A stretch of DNA of 13,637 nucleotides from Candidatus Rifleibacteriota bacterium. GTDB lineage: Bacteria > Vulcanimicrobiota > Xenobia > Xenobiales > Xenobiaceae. Location of the stretch: the NCBI GenBank assembly GCA_900772775.1, contig CAAGRW010000011.1, positions 1 to 13,637 on the forward strand, read 5' to 3'. This document shows positions 1-6,884 of this stretch, piece after piece. The position numbers were made by a program, and so were the translations under genes. Position 1 is the stretch's first letter, and the number at the start of each line of letters is the position of its first letter. Below the pieces are notes generated by a model. It was not told the origin of the DNA. It saw only the letters and a list, made by a program, of their open reading frames with translations, and did no database searches.

Positions 1-3
1 GGT

Positions 4-309
4 TTACAGGAACACCATGAATATAGGCTCCGTTAGTAAAGCGCGACGCAACTCGGGTTGGAAGAAAACTGGCAAAGCCACCAAGGTAGAAACCAAAATG
101 CCGTTCAAGATATAGCTAAAAGTTTGCAATTTGGCGATATAAGCCAAACCTTGCAACAGCAAAAGAGCGCCAATACCTTGCAAAATTTGTAAAGCACGCG
201 TACCTTTTATAAGCAGCAATATGTAGTAGAAAAATACTGAAACCAAGATGACGTCAATAAAATCCCAATAGGTGACGTCACGCAACAGAGCATATACTCG
301 TTCTAGCAA
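4..309 (-). CDS. cdaA: CdaA-type diadenylate cyclase, membrane domain only (truncated or frameshifted)
   Basis: The 101-residue product matches the N-terminal membrane part of CdaA, the membrane-bound enzyme that makes c-di-AMP from two ATP. Visible are an N-terminal amphipathic stretch, three hydrophobic segments (about residues 17-34, 44-59 and 66-82), the IKGTRALQILQG loop and the hallmark FQPELRRAL at 83-91. Intact family members are about 270 residues and continue into the DAC catalytic domain with DGA and RHR motifs. Here the frame leaves family similarity right after RRAL and stops at positions 4-6. Another frame across the same bases reads TNGAYIHGVPVN, which resembles a segment well inside the DAC domain, so an internal deletion plus frameshift is likely. 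The start is a TTG at 307-309 with only a weak upstream GGGGTAG. Homology of the membrane domain is confident; whether a functional enzyme is made is doubtful. Confidence 0.82.
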   Translation of the reverse strand: MLERVYALLRDVTYWDFIDVILVSVFFYYILLLIKGTRALQILQGIGALLLLQGLAYIAKLQTFSYILNGILVSTLVALPVFFQPELRRALLTEPIFMVFL

Positions 310-404
310 TCTAAATCTACCCCAAGGTGAAATGGAACCGCTGCATTAAAAATTGACACAGCTTTCCAAGTACATATTTTGCAGCTGATTGGCCGTAATT
401 TTAA

Positions 405-1016
405 TTAGCGTCTCAATAATGCACTGAAACGACGCATACAAGCTCCAGCTGCTGCGCAAGTAAAGAAACATTTAAAAGCATTAAAAGGCAAAATCGCACC
501 GATTAAGTAGCTACCCATAGACATGGGAACGAACTCGGCAAAAAGCTCTCGAAGCAGAAAGTAAATGCCAAAATTTACAGGCAACATAACAGCTACAGTG
601 ATTAGAGAACCGAGCAACATAGCCAAACAAAGACGCTTGTAAGAAAATTCTTCGCCTTTAGACATATTGTAAAAACTGGAAGAAGAACAAACTAACAATA
701 AGCCTGTAATTAAATTAGCCGGCACACCTATAAGTTCCATGGGATGGAAATTGATAAAAATGTAAAGCGCACACTTGATGGCCACTACCAAAGCTCCAGC
801 CCAGGGGCCTAATGAAAAAGCCAAAATCAAAGCCGGTACTTCAGCAAAATCAAAAGTTAGAAACGGAGCGATAGGCACAATAGGAACTCTGATAGCCAAC
901 ATGAGCAAGAGCGACAGAGCAGCCATAATGGCAATCTTCATCCAAGTAGAAAGGCTAAAAGAAGTCAAATTTTTATTTTCACTTCCAGATAGAGAAGTCT
1001 TGTTATCGTCAGCCAT
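405..1016 (-). CDS. ribU: RibU-like ECF transporter substrate-binding (S) component, probably riboflavin
   Basis: This 203-residue integral membrane protein resembles the RibU family of S components, which bind a vitamin and associate with an energising EcfT/EcfA module. After a soluble N-terminus of about 23 residues come about six hydrophobic segments. RibU-like landmarks are PFLTFDFAEVPALI at 51-64, a GP(W/L)AGALV helix with a following Lys at 70-81, the GVPANLITG turn at 97-105 and ILPFNAFK at 175-182 near the end. The ATG lies inside the end of cutA (shared ATGGCTGA, 8 nt) and has no strong Shine-Dalgarno of its own, so it is probably translated by coupling to cutA. No FMN riboswitch is visible upstream of the group. 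Substrate is inferred from family resemblance; another flavin or vitamin cannot be excluded. Confidence 0.86.
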   Translation of the reverse strand: MADDNKTSLSGSENKNLTSFSLSTWMKIAIMAALSLLLMLAIRVPIVPIAPFLTFDFAEVPALILAFSLGPWAGALVVAIKCALYIFINFHPMELIGVPANLITGLLLVCSSSSFYNMSKGEEFSYKRLCLAMLLGSLITVAVMLPVNFGIYFLLRELFAEFVPMSMGSYLIGAILPFNAFKCFFTCAAAGACMRRFSALLRR

Positions 1017-1362
1017 TATTCTGTCCGTTCTGGCTCTGAGGCTTAGTCATGGAAGTATCAATCCAACAAAAATAATCTTCGCTGCTTTTTCCTAAAGGCA
1101 AAGAAATTATTTCGGGTATATCGTAAGAGTGTAATTGTTTGATGGAAGAAATCAATTCGTCCAGCTTATCTTGCCTGGTTTTCATAAGCATAAGCGTCTC
1201 ACGACATTCTTCGATTTTGCCTTCCCACCAGTAGATAGAAGAAATTTTGGGCACTAAATTTACACAGGAAGCCAAGCGCTCTTCCAAAACATGGTGAGCG
1301 ATGGATTTTGCTTCTGAAGTAGACGAAACAGTGACCAAAACCACATGGTACGCAGAATCCAT
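1009..1362 (-). CDS. cutA: CutA1 family divalent cation tolerance protein
   Basis: The 117-residue product has the usual CutA1 length and pattern: an initial beta strand VVLVTVSS (7-14), the ERLASCVNLVPKI block (28-40), SIYWWEGKIEE (42-52), a central helix with a conserved Lys (LMLMKTRQ, 57-64), HSYDIPEIISLPL (78-90) and the terminal YFCWID strand. CutA1 proteins form very stable soluble trimers with a ferredoxin-like fold; they were first linked to copper tolerance in E. coli, but their biochemical role remains unsettled. The ATG at 1360-1362 follows a purine-rich AGGAGAGG about 13 nt upstream, a longer spacing than usual. It sits 63 bp after the Cys-rich gene and overlaps the downstream transporter gene by 8 nt, so these are probably co-transcribed. 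Confidence 0.96.
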   Translation of the reverse strand: MDSAYHVVLVTVSSTSEAKSIAHHVLEERLASCVNLVPKISSIYWWEGKIEECRETLMLMKTRQDKLDELISSIKQLHSYDIPEIISLPLGKSSEDYFCWIDTSMTKPQSQNGQNNG

Positions 1363-1425
1363 AAAAGTATTTTTACCTCTCCTCTGTTTCTTGACAAAAA
1401 ATATTTGAACAAAGTCGCTTTTTAC

Positions 1426-2100
1426 TTAATGATAGCGACCCCTTTTTAGTTTTTTACGACTGCGTTTTTCCGACAAATGGCCGGGCAAGTCCTGAGCGTC
1501 GGCAATTACAATTACTGAGGGAGCCTGGGAATATTTCACAGTTTTGTAAAGCCAAGTATTTCCTTGAGCATGAACAGCTTGACCAAACTCTATAAGTTTG
1601 CATTGTTCATCAATAATGAGTACACCTACTCCACAAACTTTAACGGTATCGAAAGCGGTTATCTCAATTAAATCGCCTTTGCGACCATTATACCGTGACA
1701 AATCTATGCGGGTAATTTCCGGAGGTGTAAAGAAATCACGCGCTGCCAATTCCAAAGGGCTCATTCCCAATTTAGCGGCAGCTTCTGTATATGTAGGCTC
1801 ACGCTGGGCCGCTTCGGCATAAGCTAAAGCGTCTTGAAAGCACTCCCAACAGAGACTGTCAGCTTCACAACTGGCTCCGTTAGGATGGATTAGACGATGA
1901 ATCTTGTCTGGTGCTACTTCTAAAGGCAAAAAATGCTCAGAGCAACAATCGTCGCTACATTCGCCCCTATGGGAGCCTTGAGAGACGGAGCCTTCATCTT
2001 GCTGATTTTGATTATTCAAATTGTTGGGCCAGTTGGCTGACAATATAGCTATACCCCTACGCAAAAATATCCGATTAGAACTTTGCCAGATCGCTGACAT
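1426..2100 (-). CDS. Uncharacterised Cys-rich protein with a C-terminal beta-rich region
   Basis: I do not recognise this 224-residue protein with certainty. Three parts are visible. Residues 1-45 are N/Q-rich and low in conservation signals. Residues 48-90 hold two Cys clusters, CX3CC-X2-H at 48-56 and CX5CX2C at 78-87, which look like metal (zinc) ligands. Residues 130-200 are beta-rich, starting with ITRIDLSRYNGRKGD and containing alternating strands (LIEITAFD, VCGVGVLIID, LIEFGQAV, NTWLYKTV); this recalls small Ig-like repeat domains in bacterial proteins of unknown function. The C-terminus is strongly basic (KRSRKKLKRGR). There is no signal peptide or membrane segment. No convincing Shine-Dalgarno precedes the ATG, so the true start could lie further in. 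It probably heads the transcription unit with cutA and the RibU-like gene. Confidence 0.7.
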   Translation of the reverse strand: MSAIWQSSNRIFLRRGIAILSANWPNNLNNQNQQDEGSVSQGSHRGECSDDCCSEHFLPLEVAPDKIHRLIHPNGASCEADSLCWECFQDALAYAEAAQREPTYTEAAAKLGMSPLELAARDFFTPPEITRIDLSRYNGRKGDLIEITAFDTVKVCGVGVLIIDEQCKLIEFGQAVHAQGNTWLYKTVKYSQAPSVIVIADAQDLPGHLSEKRSRKKLKRGRYH

Positions 2101-2316
2101 TCGCTTTCATAATTGCAAACAATATCTTACTCCCCCACCTCTTTTGCCCCCTTCTATGCTGAACAGCCAATAGGTTCACCGTCACAAAAAAAGGCTCCTG
2201 CCGAAAAGAATGTCTAAGGCTCGTTCCCTATTAGGCTAAAGCTTAAATCAAAATGGCCAAGATTTTTTATAAACAGCAAAAAAGGATTTTATCAGTAACA
2301 ATAGAACAAAATGTTC

Positions 2317-2413
2317 ACCAGGCAGGGGAGTCGGTGTTTCCCGGCTGAGATGGCGGTGCAAGCTGTCTACCCTTAGAACCTGATCCGGGTAATGCTGGCG
2401 AAGGGAGCTTGGT
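2317..2413 (+). ncRNA. TPP riboswitch (THI element)
   Basis: The conserved TPP aptamer blocks occur in order on the plus strand: GGGGAGTC, then CGGCTGAGA (2341-2349), a variable P3 arm, ACCCTTAGAACCTGATC and GGGTAATGCTGGCGAAGGGA. A closing P1 helix can be drawn between ACCAGGC (2317-2323) and GCTTGGT (2407-2413) with one G-T wobble. TPP riboswitches lower expression of thiamine synthesis or uptake genes when thiamine pyrophosphate is plentiful. The next gene in the same direction encodes a small helical protein with no thiamine-related motif. P1 runs directly into T6-C-T4 (2413-2423), so ligand-stabilised P1 might itself promote termination; that mechanism is inference. Confidence 0.95.
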
Positions 2414-2429
2414 TTTTTCTTTTCTGGCA

Positions 2430-2479
2430 CTTTGTTCAGATATTAAACAAAGGCCGACAGAAAGTAAAATTGTTTCTGT
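2430..2479 (+). promoter_or_regulatory. Two consecutive leader hairpins between TPP aptamer and start codon
   Basis: Two perfect 7-bp inverted repeats follow the aptamer. CTTTGTT (2430-2436) pairs with AACAAAG (2446-2452) around a 9-nt loop. ACAGAAA (2457-2463) pairs with TTTCTGT (2473-2479) around another 9-nt loop. The second ends 3 nt before the GGGAG ribosome binding site, so it could affect translation start. Neither is followed by a T tract, so they are not simple terminators. Their role as expression platform is inferred from position. Confidence 0.5.
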
Positions 2480-2490
2480 GTGGGAGAGCT

Positions 2491-2934
2491 ATGGCAGACA
2501 GTCCTGTTACCGGTCAGACCAATCCAGCAAACGGCAACGAAGACGTATTCGCTCAGTTGCGCAAACTTGCCGAAATAAGCCATCAAATCGAGCAGCACGC
2601 ACGAATGCAAGCTTCGGCTTACAATTTTGTTCAAGCCGGCGAAATAAAACGCCGTATTGAAGAGCTGACAGAGAATCAGAACAGATTAGTCATGGACATC
2701 GTCGGCCGTCATCCCGACGTAGAAGTTCGTGATCGCTTTGTGAAGTTGGCTCACAAAATAGATGATTACCGCCCTCAGATAAAATCTTGCGAAGACCCTC
2801 AAGAGCTTAAGAAGCTACAAAAAGAGATCGACGAAGCCGTCGAAGAGTGGGTCTACCAATTCCAAGTAATTGTTTCCGAGATTGTAGGCGTCAAGCCTCC
2901 GGATTCACCTATCCAGGGAGAGAGTCCCTTCTAA
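2491..2934 (+). CDS. Small helical protein of unknown function downstream of a TPP riboswitch
   Basis: The 147-residue product starts at ATG 2491, preceded by GGGAG (2482-2486) at good spacing. An upstream in-frame ATG at 2392 lies within the conserved 3' part of the TPP aptamer and is rejected as a start. The protein has a short polar N-terminus (1-17), then predominantly helical, charged sequence. Residues 38-60 (QASAYNFVQAGEIKRRIEEL region) loosely resemble the UVR motif of UvrB/UvrC and McsA-type proteins, a helical hairpin for protein contacts. A second helical pair spans 85-135. There is no signal peptide, membrane segment or catalytic motif. It is likely cytosolic and perhaps oligomeric. 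I cannot assign a function, and nothing in the protein explains control by thiamine pyrophosphate. Confidence 0.8.
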   Translation: MADSPVTGQTNPANGNEDVFAQLRKLAEISHQIEQHARMQASAYNFVQAGEIKRRIEELTENQNRLVMDIVGRHPDVEVRDRFVKLAHKIDDYRPQIKSCEDPQELKKLQKEIDEAVEEWVYQFQVIVSEIVGVKPPDSPIQGESPF

Positions 2935-2963
2935 TAACAGATTAAGTTTTTCCCTTATAAGAG

Positions 2964-3003
2964 AGGCCCTTAGTTCATAGCGAAGCATAAGGCGCCTTTT
3001 TTT
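2964..3003 (+). terminator. Rho-independent terminator after the riboswitch-linked gene
   Basis: AGGCCCTTA (2964-2972) pairs with TAAGGCGCCT (2988-2997) with one bulged base, closing a 15-nt loop, and is followed by seven T residues (2997-3003). It lies 30 bp after the stop codon and separates the small gene from the large coiled-coil gene. Confidence 0.82.
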
Positions 3004-3042
3004 ATTTGTTAGACACATATATGCTTTAGTGAACTTTTTAGA

Positions 3043-3082
3043 TTTATTTAAAAATTTTCGTAGTTAAAAATTTTTAAATAAA
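3043..3082. repeat. Perfect 16-bp AT-only inverted repeat before the large coiled-coil gene
   Basis: TTTATTTAAAAATTTT (3043-3058) is exactly repeated in reverse complement at 3067-3082, with an 8-nt spacer (CGTAGTTA). It lies 66 bp before the preferred start at 3149. An all-AT stem with no trailing T tract is a poor terminator, so a dimeric regulator's operator, a cruciform or a leader hairpin are the main options. Confidence 0.75.
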
Positions 3083-3148
3083 ACGGGATCGCTTCCAATG
3101 GGCATAGAAGTTTGCTCCTCCAGCAGCTCAGTGACGAAAGGTTTATTT

Positions 3149-5680
3149 ATGGATTCTCTTCCTTCTTCACAAGAAAAAAACAATGTTCCAGAATCTGGAG
3201 CCGTAAGTTTTAAAATATACGAACAACTTCGGGCCGAAATTCAACACCTCAAGCAAGAACTCGTTTCTGTTTCCGAGCAAAATGTAGACTTAGCCATTCA
3301 GCTAGGACAAATTGACGAGTTAAACGGTGTCGTGGCCGAGCGCAACAGCCAGATCGAGCGCCTTAATCAAGAAGCCGTCGCCCTCAACAAAACTATTACG
3401 GATCTAAAGCAACAACTTAGTCAAGAAACCGAGCATGCTCAAAAATCGGATATGCGCATTGAAGAGTTGCTCACTTTAGAAGCGGAATTGCGCTCCGATC
3501 TCAAGCGTTCCCAAGAAGAATGCCTTGATCTTAAAGCACAAATAGAGCGCCACCTAGCTTCTATTGCCAGCTTGCAAGAAGCGCTCACTCAAGCCCAAGA
3601 CGCTAATGCCCGCCACGTGGCCGCTCTCGAATCTTTGGAAGCTTATATTAGCAAACCTGAAGAAAAAGAAGACAAAGAGGATACTCCTCCTCTGTTGCAT
3701 TTAAAGAATGCCTTACACGAAATTTTGGGTACCGCCGGTCAGGTTATCTTTAATCGTGCTTGTCGCCTCGTAGGCACCGATGCCAACAACTTAGAGGCTA
3801 CCACTCCGGAGCAATTGCAAAAAGCAGCTATTTCAATTATTGCTCCCGCTTTGCGCCTGTGTCGTGGCGAAAAGATGATAAAAGACTTACAAGAGCGCAT
3901 TCGTAGCATTTGCGCTTCTGTAGGCGAAATTGGCCCTGAGTTGGAGGCTGCTTTAAGTGGAACAAGCAAAACTACCTTGCCTACCGCTACCGTTTCCGAA
4001 GCTAACGTCTCAGAAGTTAGTGAAGCCCAAAATGATGCTGTCAAAGAAAGCAATTTCCAAGAAGAGCCTCAAGAATCTCAGCCTCAAACCGATATTTCCC
4101 AAGATGTAGCTTCTGAAAGCGATTCTGAAGAAACAACCTCTGAGCCGTCTTCTCATGCTCAAGACGATGAACAAACCGTTGTAGAAACGGAAGCTCCAGT
4201 TTCCGAAGAAGTTAATTCCACAGAAGTTGAAGAAGAGGCGAAAGAAGAGCCAGAAAAGGAAGAAAATAAAGAAGAAGTTTCCTCTCAGGAAGCTACTGAA
4301 GAAGAAGAAGAAGAAGAAGAAGAAGAAGAGCCGGAGTTGAGCATTTTTGCCAATTACGACTACGAAGAACCAGAAAATGAAGACACTAAGTCAGCTTCTG
4401 AAAATTTGCCTTCTGTAGCCGAGTCAGTAGAAGTAGACGATAAGCAAGCGTCAGAAATTTCTAGTGCAGAAGAAAATGGAAGCGCAAAAGCTGAAATTCC
4501 TCAACAGAGCAGCGCTGAAGAGGTAGAAGAAGGCGCTGATAAAGAAGAGGAACAAGCTGAAACTAAGGCTGAAAATACCGGTAATTTCCTCGGGGATCAG
4601 CTAGTAAGAAATACAGAAGTACCTAACCGTACATTGTCTGACAAGCGAGCTCAAGAATTTAATACCACTTTCAAGACTATTTTAGATGGCACTCAAAGTA
4701 AGTTCCAAGATCATGTAGTCGATCTTATTTATAAGATGACTTGGAGCCCCAATCAAATTTCTGAGCGTGATCGCGCTTGCACGCGTCCTAAGCAAATCAA
4801 TAAATTATCCCAATCTATTATCCGCTCATCGGTAGACTTTGATCTCGATCAAATAATCGAATGGCTCAATTATTTGGTTATGCCCAAGCGAATCAATACT
4901 TACGTGCCCGAAGAACACTTAGCTCAAATGAGCAATATCCGCACCCGTCAAGACAACGAAGTGCAAGATTTGCTCAACGTAGTTGAAGCTTTAAATAAGC
5001 GCATCTTCCGCAAAGATCGCTTAAAAGTTCACTTCTTCGATGGGCCCTACATGTATTTGAGCTATACCAAATCCAAGGAACCGCACATTTACTTTAACAA
5101 TGAAATTGTCAGTAAATTCAACCAAGCTCAGCTGACTTTCTTTGCTGCCAGAGCTTTATTTAGTTTGCAGCGCGGCTACTTCGAATTGGAAACGGCCTTA
5201 CAATCTATTACCAATCAGCCTGATTACGATCCTCTGGTCTTTGGTTCTACTTTATTGAAGCGCTCTTTGGCTTTAGCTTCGGAAAAATCGATTGCTATTC
5301 CGGCCAATTTGGCAGATGAAATTCAAAATGCTTGGAACATAGAATCTAGTCAGGAATTGCTCAACTTAGTAGATCGTTGTTACAAATCTACTAAATTCGC
5401 CCAATTCAGCTACATTAAAGAATTGCTTTCCACTTCAACTCCTTTCCAACAGAGCATGAATATCGAGGGAGACGCTTTTACTTTAAAATTCTGCAACATT
5501 TATGATGCTTCTTTAGCTATCGTAAAATTGTTGAATAGTTGTGAAGTAGCCGAACAATACGCCAAAGAGGGCTTTAACGAGCTCTTCTCCGACCGCAGCT
5601 TGCCTCAAACTTACTTGCAACAACGCTTGAGTAACTTGTGGCTCAGCTACTATATCAACGGAGATGAATTTGCTTTCTAA
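3149..5680 (+). CDS. Large coiled-coil and acidic low-complexity protein with unknown C-terminal domain
   Basis: I prefer ATG 3149 (843 residues), which has GAAAGG 8 nt upstream; an in-frame ATG at 3098 would add 17 residues but lacks a good ribosome binding site. Four regions are visible. Bases 3200-3650 encode a heptad-like coiled coil (EIQHLKQELVSVSEQN, RIEELLTLEAELRSDLKRS). Bases 3690-3960 encode a helical segment with conserved-looking spacing. Bases 3990-4590 encode a disordered, very acidic Glu/Ser/Thr-rich linker with eleven consecutive Glu at 4298-4330. Bases 4600-5680 encode a folded-looking, mainly helical C-terminal domain of about 350 residues. No signal peptide, membrane segment or Walker motif is present. 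The layout suggests a cytosolic scaffold or structural protein. It stands alone between terminators. Function is unknown. Confidence 0.85.
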   Translation: MDSLPSSQEKNNVPESGAVSFKIYEQLRAEIQHLKQELVSVSEQNVDLAIQLGQIDELNGVVAERNSQIERLNQEAVALNKTITDLKQQLSQETEHAQKSDMRIEELLTLEAELRSDLKRSQEECLDLKAQIERHLASIASLQEALTQAQDANARHVAALESLEAYISKPEEKEDKEDTPPLLHLKNALHEILGTAGQVIFNRACRLVGTDANNLEATTPEQLQKAAISIIAPALRLCRGEKMIKDLQERIRSICASVGEIGPELEAALSGTSKTTLPTATVSEANVSEVSEAQNDAVKESNFQEEPQESQPQTDISQDVASESDSEETTSEPSSHAQDDEQTVVETEAPVSEEVNSTEVEEEAKEEPEKEENKEEVSSQEATEEEEEEEEEEEPELSIFANYDYEEPENEDTKSASENLPSVAESVEVDDKQASEISSAEENGSAKAEIPQQSSAEEVEEGADKEEEQAETKAENTGNFLGDQLVRNTEVPNRTLSDKRAQEFNTTFKTILDGTQSKFQDHVVDLIYKMTWSPNQISERDRACTRPKQINKLSQSIIRSSVDFDLDQIIEWLNYLVMPKRINTYVPEEHLAQMSNIRTRQDNEVQDLLNVVEALNKRIFRKDRLKVHFFDGPYMYLSYTKSKEPHIYFNNEIVSKFNQAQLTFFAARALFSLQRGYFELETALQSITNQPDYDPLVFGSTLLKRSLALASEKSIAIPANLADEIQNAWNIESSQELLNLVDRCYKSTKFAQFSYIKELLSTSTPFQQSMNIEGDAFTLKFCNIYDASLAIVKLLNSCEVAEQYAKEGFNELFSDRSLPQTYLQQRLSNLWLSYYINGDEFAF
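4298..4330 (+). repeat. GAA triplet microsatellite encoding poly-Glu
   Basis: Ten consecutive GAA codons and one GAG encode eleven Glu residues within the acidic linker of the coiled-coil protein. Length changes by whole triplets would keep the frame and only alter linker length; slippage by one or two bases would truncate the protein. Confidence 0.9.
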
Positions 5681-5710
5681 CTAGACGAAAACTTATCTCT
5701 TAAATATAAA

Positions 5711-5755
5711 AAGAGCGCTACGTGACGAACCTTCGCAACGTAGCGCTCTTCTTTC
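5711..5755. terminator. Bidirectional terminator between the coiled-coil gene and cysK
   Basis: AAGAGCGCTACGT (5711-5723) pairs perfectly with ACGTAGCGCTCTT (5738-5750) around a 14-nt loop. On the plus strand CTTTCTT follows; on the minus strand the stem runs into TTTTTATATTTA. It lies between the stop codons of two convergent genes, so it can serve both. Confidence 0.9.
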
Positions 5756-5812
5756 TTGATTAAGAAAAGATACTATTTCCGTTGTTTGCACTAGCAAACA
5801 TTGGAGAGCATC

Positions 5813-6736
5813 TTAGTTAAAAAGCCAACTGCTCAAATAACGTTCGCCGCAATCGGGCAACAGAGCCACAATTCTCTTGCCTTTAAACTCCGGACGCTTG
5901 CTGAGCATTAAAGCAGCATGGAGTGCGGCTCCAGAACTGATACCAATAAGCAAACCTTCACGAGAAGCGGCCAAACGAGCAGCCTTGCCGGCATCTTCGG
6001 CAGTTACTTTAATAATTTCATCAATAATTTCAGTATTTAAAACTGCAGGCACAAAACCGGCGCCAATGCCCTGAATTTTGTGCGGGCCGGGCTTGCCGCC
6101 AGAAAGTACTGGAGAATCAGAAGGCTCAACAGCAAAAAGCTTAGCCTGAGGATTGTAACCTTTAAGAACTTCACCCACACCAGTAAGCGTTCCACCAGTA
6201 CCGACTCCAGCCACAAAAGCATCTACATGCCCGTCAGTATCACGCAAAATTTCCAAAGCTGTAGAGTGTTTATGAATTTCGGGATTGGCCATATTGTTAA
6301 ATTGCTGAGGCATAAAAGAGCCGGGATTTTCACGGACTAACTCTTCAGCTTTTTCAATAGCTCCCTTCATGCCCTTAGCGCCTTCAGTCAGAACCAGCTC
6401 AGCACCGTAAGCAGCCAAAAGCTTCCTGCGCTCGATGCTCATGGTATCAGGCATAGTTAAAATTAAACGATACCCTTTTACGGCTGCAGCCAAGGCCAAG
6501 CCAATACCGGTATTGCCACTGGTAGGCTCGATAATTAAAGCTCCAGCTTTGAGTTTGCCTTCTTGCTCGGCTTTTTCGATCATAGCCAAACCGACGCGAT
6601 CCTTAACGCTACCACCGGGGTTAAAATATTCTACTTTAACCAAAACTTCCGCGCCGCCCTCATTGAGCTTATTGATACGCACCAAGGGAGTGGAACCGAT
6701 TTTATCCAAAATGCTGTTATAGATCTTTTCACTCAC
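5813..6736 (-). CDS. cysK: Cysteine synthase (O-acetylserine sulfhydrylase), PLP-dependent
   Basis: The 307-residue product has the full length and motifs of CysK, which joins O-acetylserine and sulfide to give cysteine and acetate in the cytosol. GGSVKDR at 41-47 carries the PLP-binding Lys45. PTSGNTG at 71-77 is the substrate/asparagine loop. QQFNNMANPEIH at 144-155, the phosphate-binding GTGGT at 179-183 and GISSGA at 265-270 (PLP ring contact) are all intact. The start is GTG 6734-6736, preceded by AGGAG (minus strand, 6747-6751). Transcription diverges from an IscR-like regulator gene; a predicted promoter with an operator-like box lies at 6778-6810, so the gene is probably controlled by that regulator. 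CysM-like O-acetylserine use cannot be excluded, but the motifs favour CysK. Confidence 0.97.
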   Translation of the reverse strand: MSEKIYNSILDKIGSTPLVRINKLNEGGAEVLVKVEYFNPGGSVKDRVGLAMIEKAEQEGKLKAGALIIEPTSGNTGIGLALAAAVKGYRLILTMPDTMSIERRKLLAAYGAELVLTEGAKGMKGAIEKAEELVRENPGSFMPQQFNNMANPEIHKHSTALEILRDTDGHVDAFVAGVGTGGTLTGVGEVLKGYNPQAKLFAVEPSDSPVLSGGKPGPHKIQGIGAGFVPAVLNTEIIDEIIKVTAEDAGKAARLAASREGLLIGISSGAALHAALMLSKRPEFKGKRIVALLPDCGERYLSSWLFN

Positions 6737-6748
6737 GACTAAAATACT
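6737..6748. promoter_or_regulatory. Third GACTAAAA-type box, in the cysK ribosome-binding region
   Basis: GACTAAAATACT sits between the cysK Shine-Dalgarno (AGGAG, complement of 6747-6751) and its GTG start. It shares the core of the two boxes in the divergent promoters but is only half palindromic (ACTA/TACT). It may be a weak operator or a chance match. Confidence 0.4.
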
Positions 6749-6777
6749 CCTAACAATTTTATATTCCGTTGGGAGAT

Positions 6778-6810
6778 AGTGTAATAAAGTCTACTATTTT
6801 AGTCAACTTT
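6778..6810 (-). promoter_or_regulatory. Predicted cysK promoter overlapped by a type-1 IscR-like operator
   Basis: On the minus strand TTGACT (6801-6806) is followed after 17 bp by TACACT (6778-6783), a good sigma-70-type pair. Overlapping it is a 25-bp palindrome at 6786-6810, AAAGT-N2-ACTA-N3-TAGT-N2-ACTTT. Read on the minus strand it matches the E. coli type-1 IscR consensus (core GACTRWWWYAGTC) at about 22 of 25 positions by my alignment. Occupancy would block the -35, so repression of cysK is expected. Confidence 0.75.
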
Positions 6811-6884
6811 ATTTTTACGATTATTAACACAAAACTATTCGATTTTCCGAAGAAATTAGGCAAAAAAAATATTTTACTTACTTA

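Noticed and set aside
344..371. Plus-strand TTGACA with TATTTT at 16 bp spacing between cdaA and the RibU-like gene
   Set aside because: It would point antisense into the transporter gene; a single match to -35 in AT-rich DNA is not enough.
2170..2215. GGC-AGGA-GCC followed by T7 on the minus strand, upstream of the Cys-rich gene
   Set aside because: The stem is only 3 bp, too short to call a terminator or attenuator.
2392..2490. Upstream in-frame extension of the 147-residue protein starting at ATG 2392
   Set aside because: That ATG is part of the conserved GGGTAATGCTGG block of the TPP aptamer; ATG 2491 has a proper ribosome binding site.
3739..4053. 104-codon open frame on the minus strand
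   Set aside because: It lies antisense within the coiled-coil gene and mirrors its codon pattern; no independent start signals.
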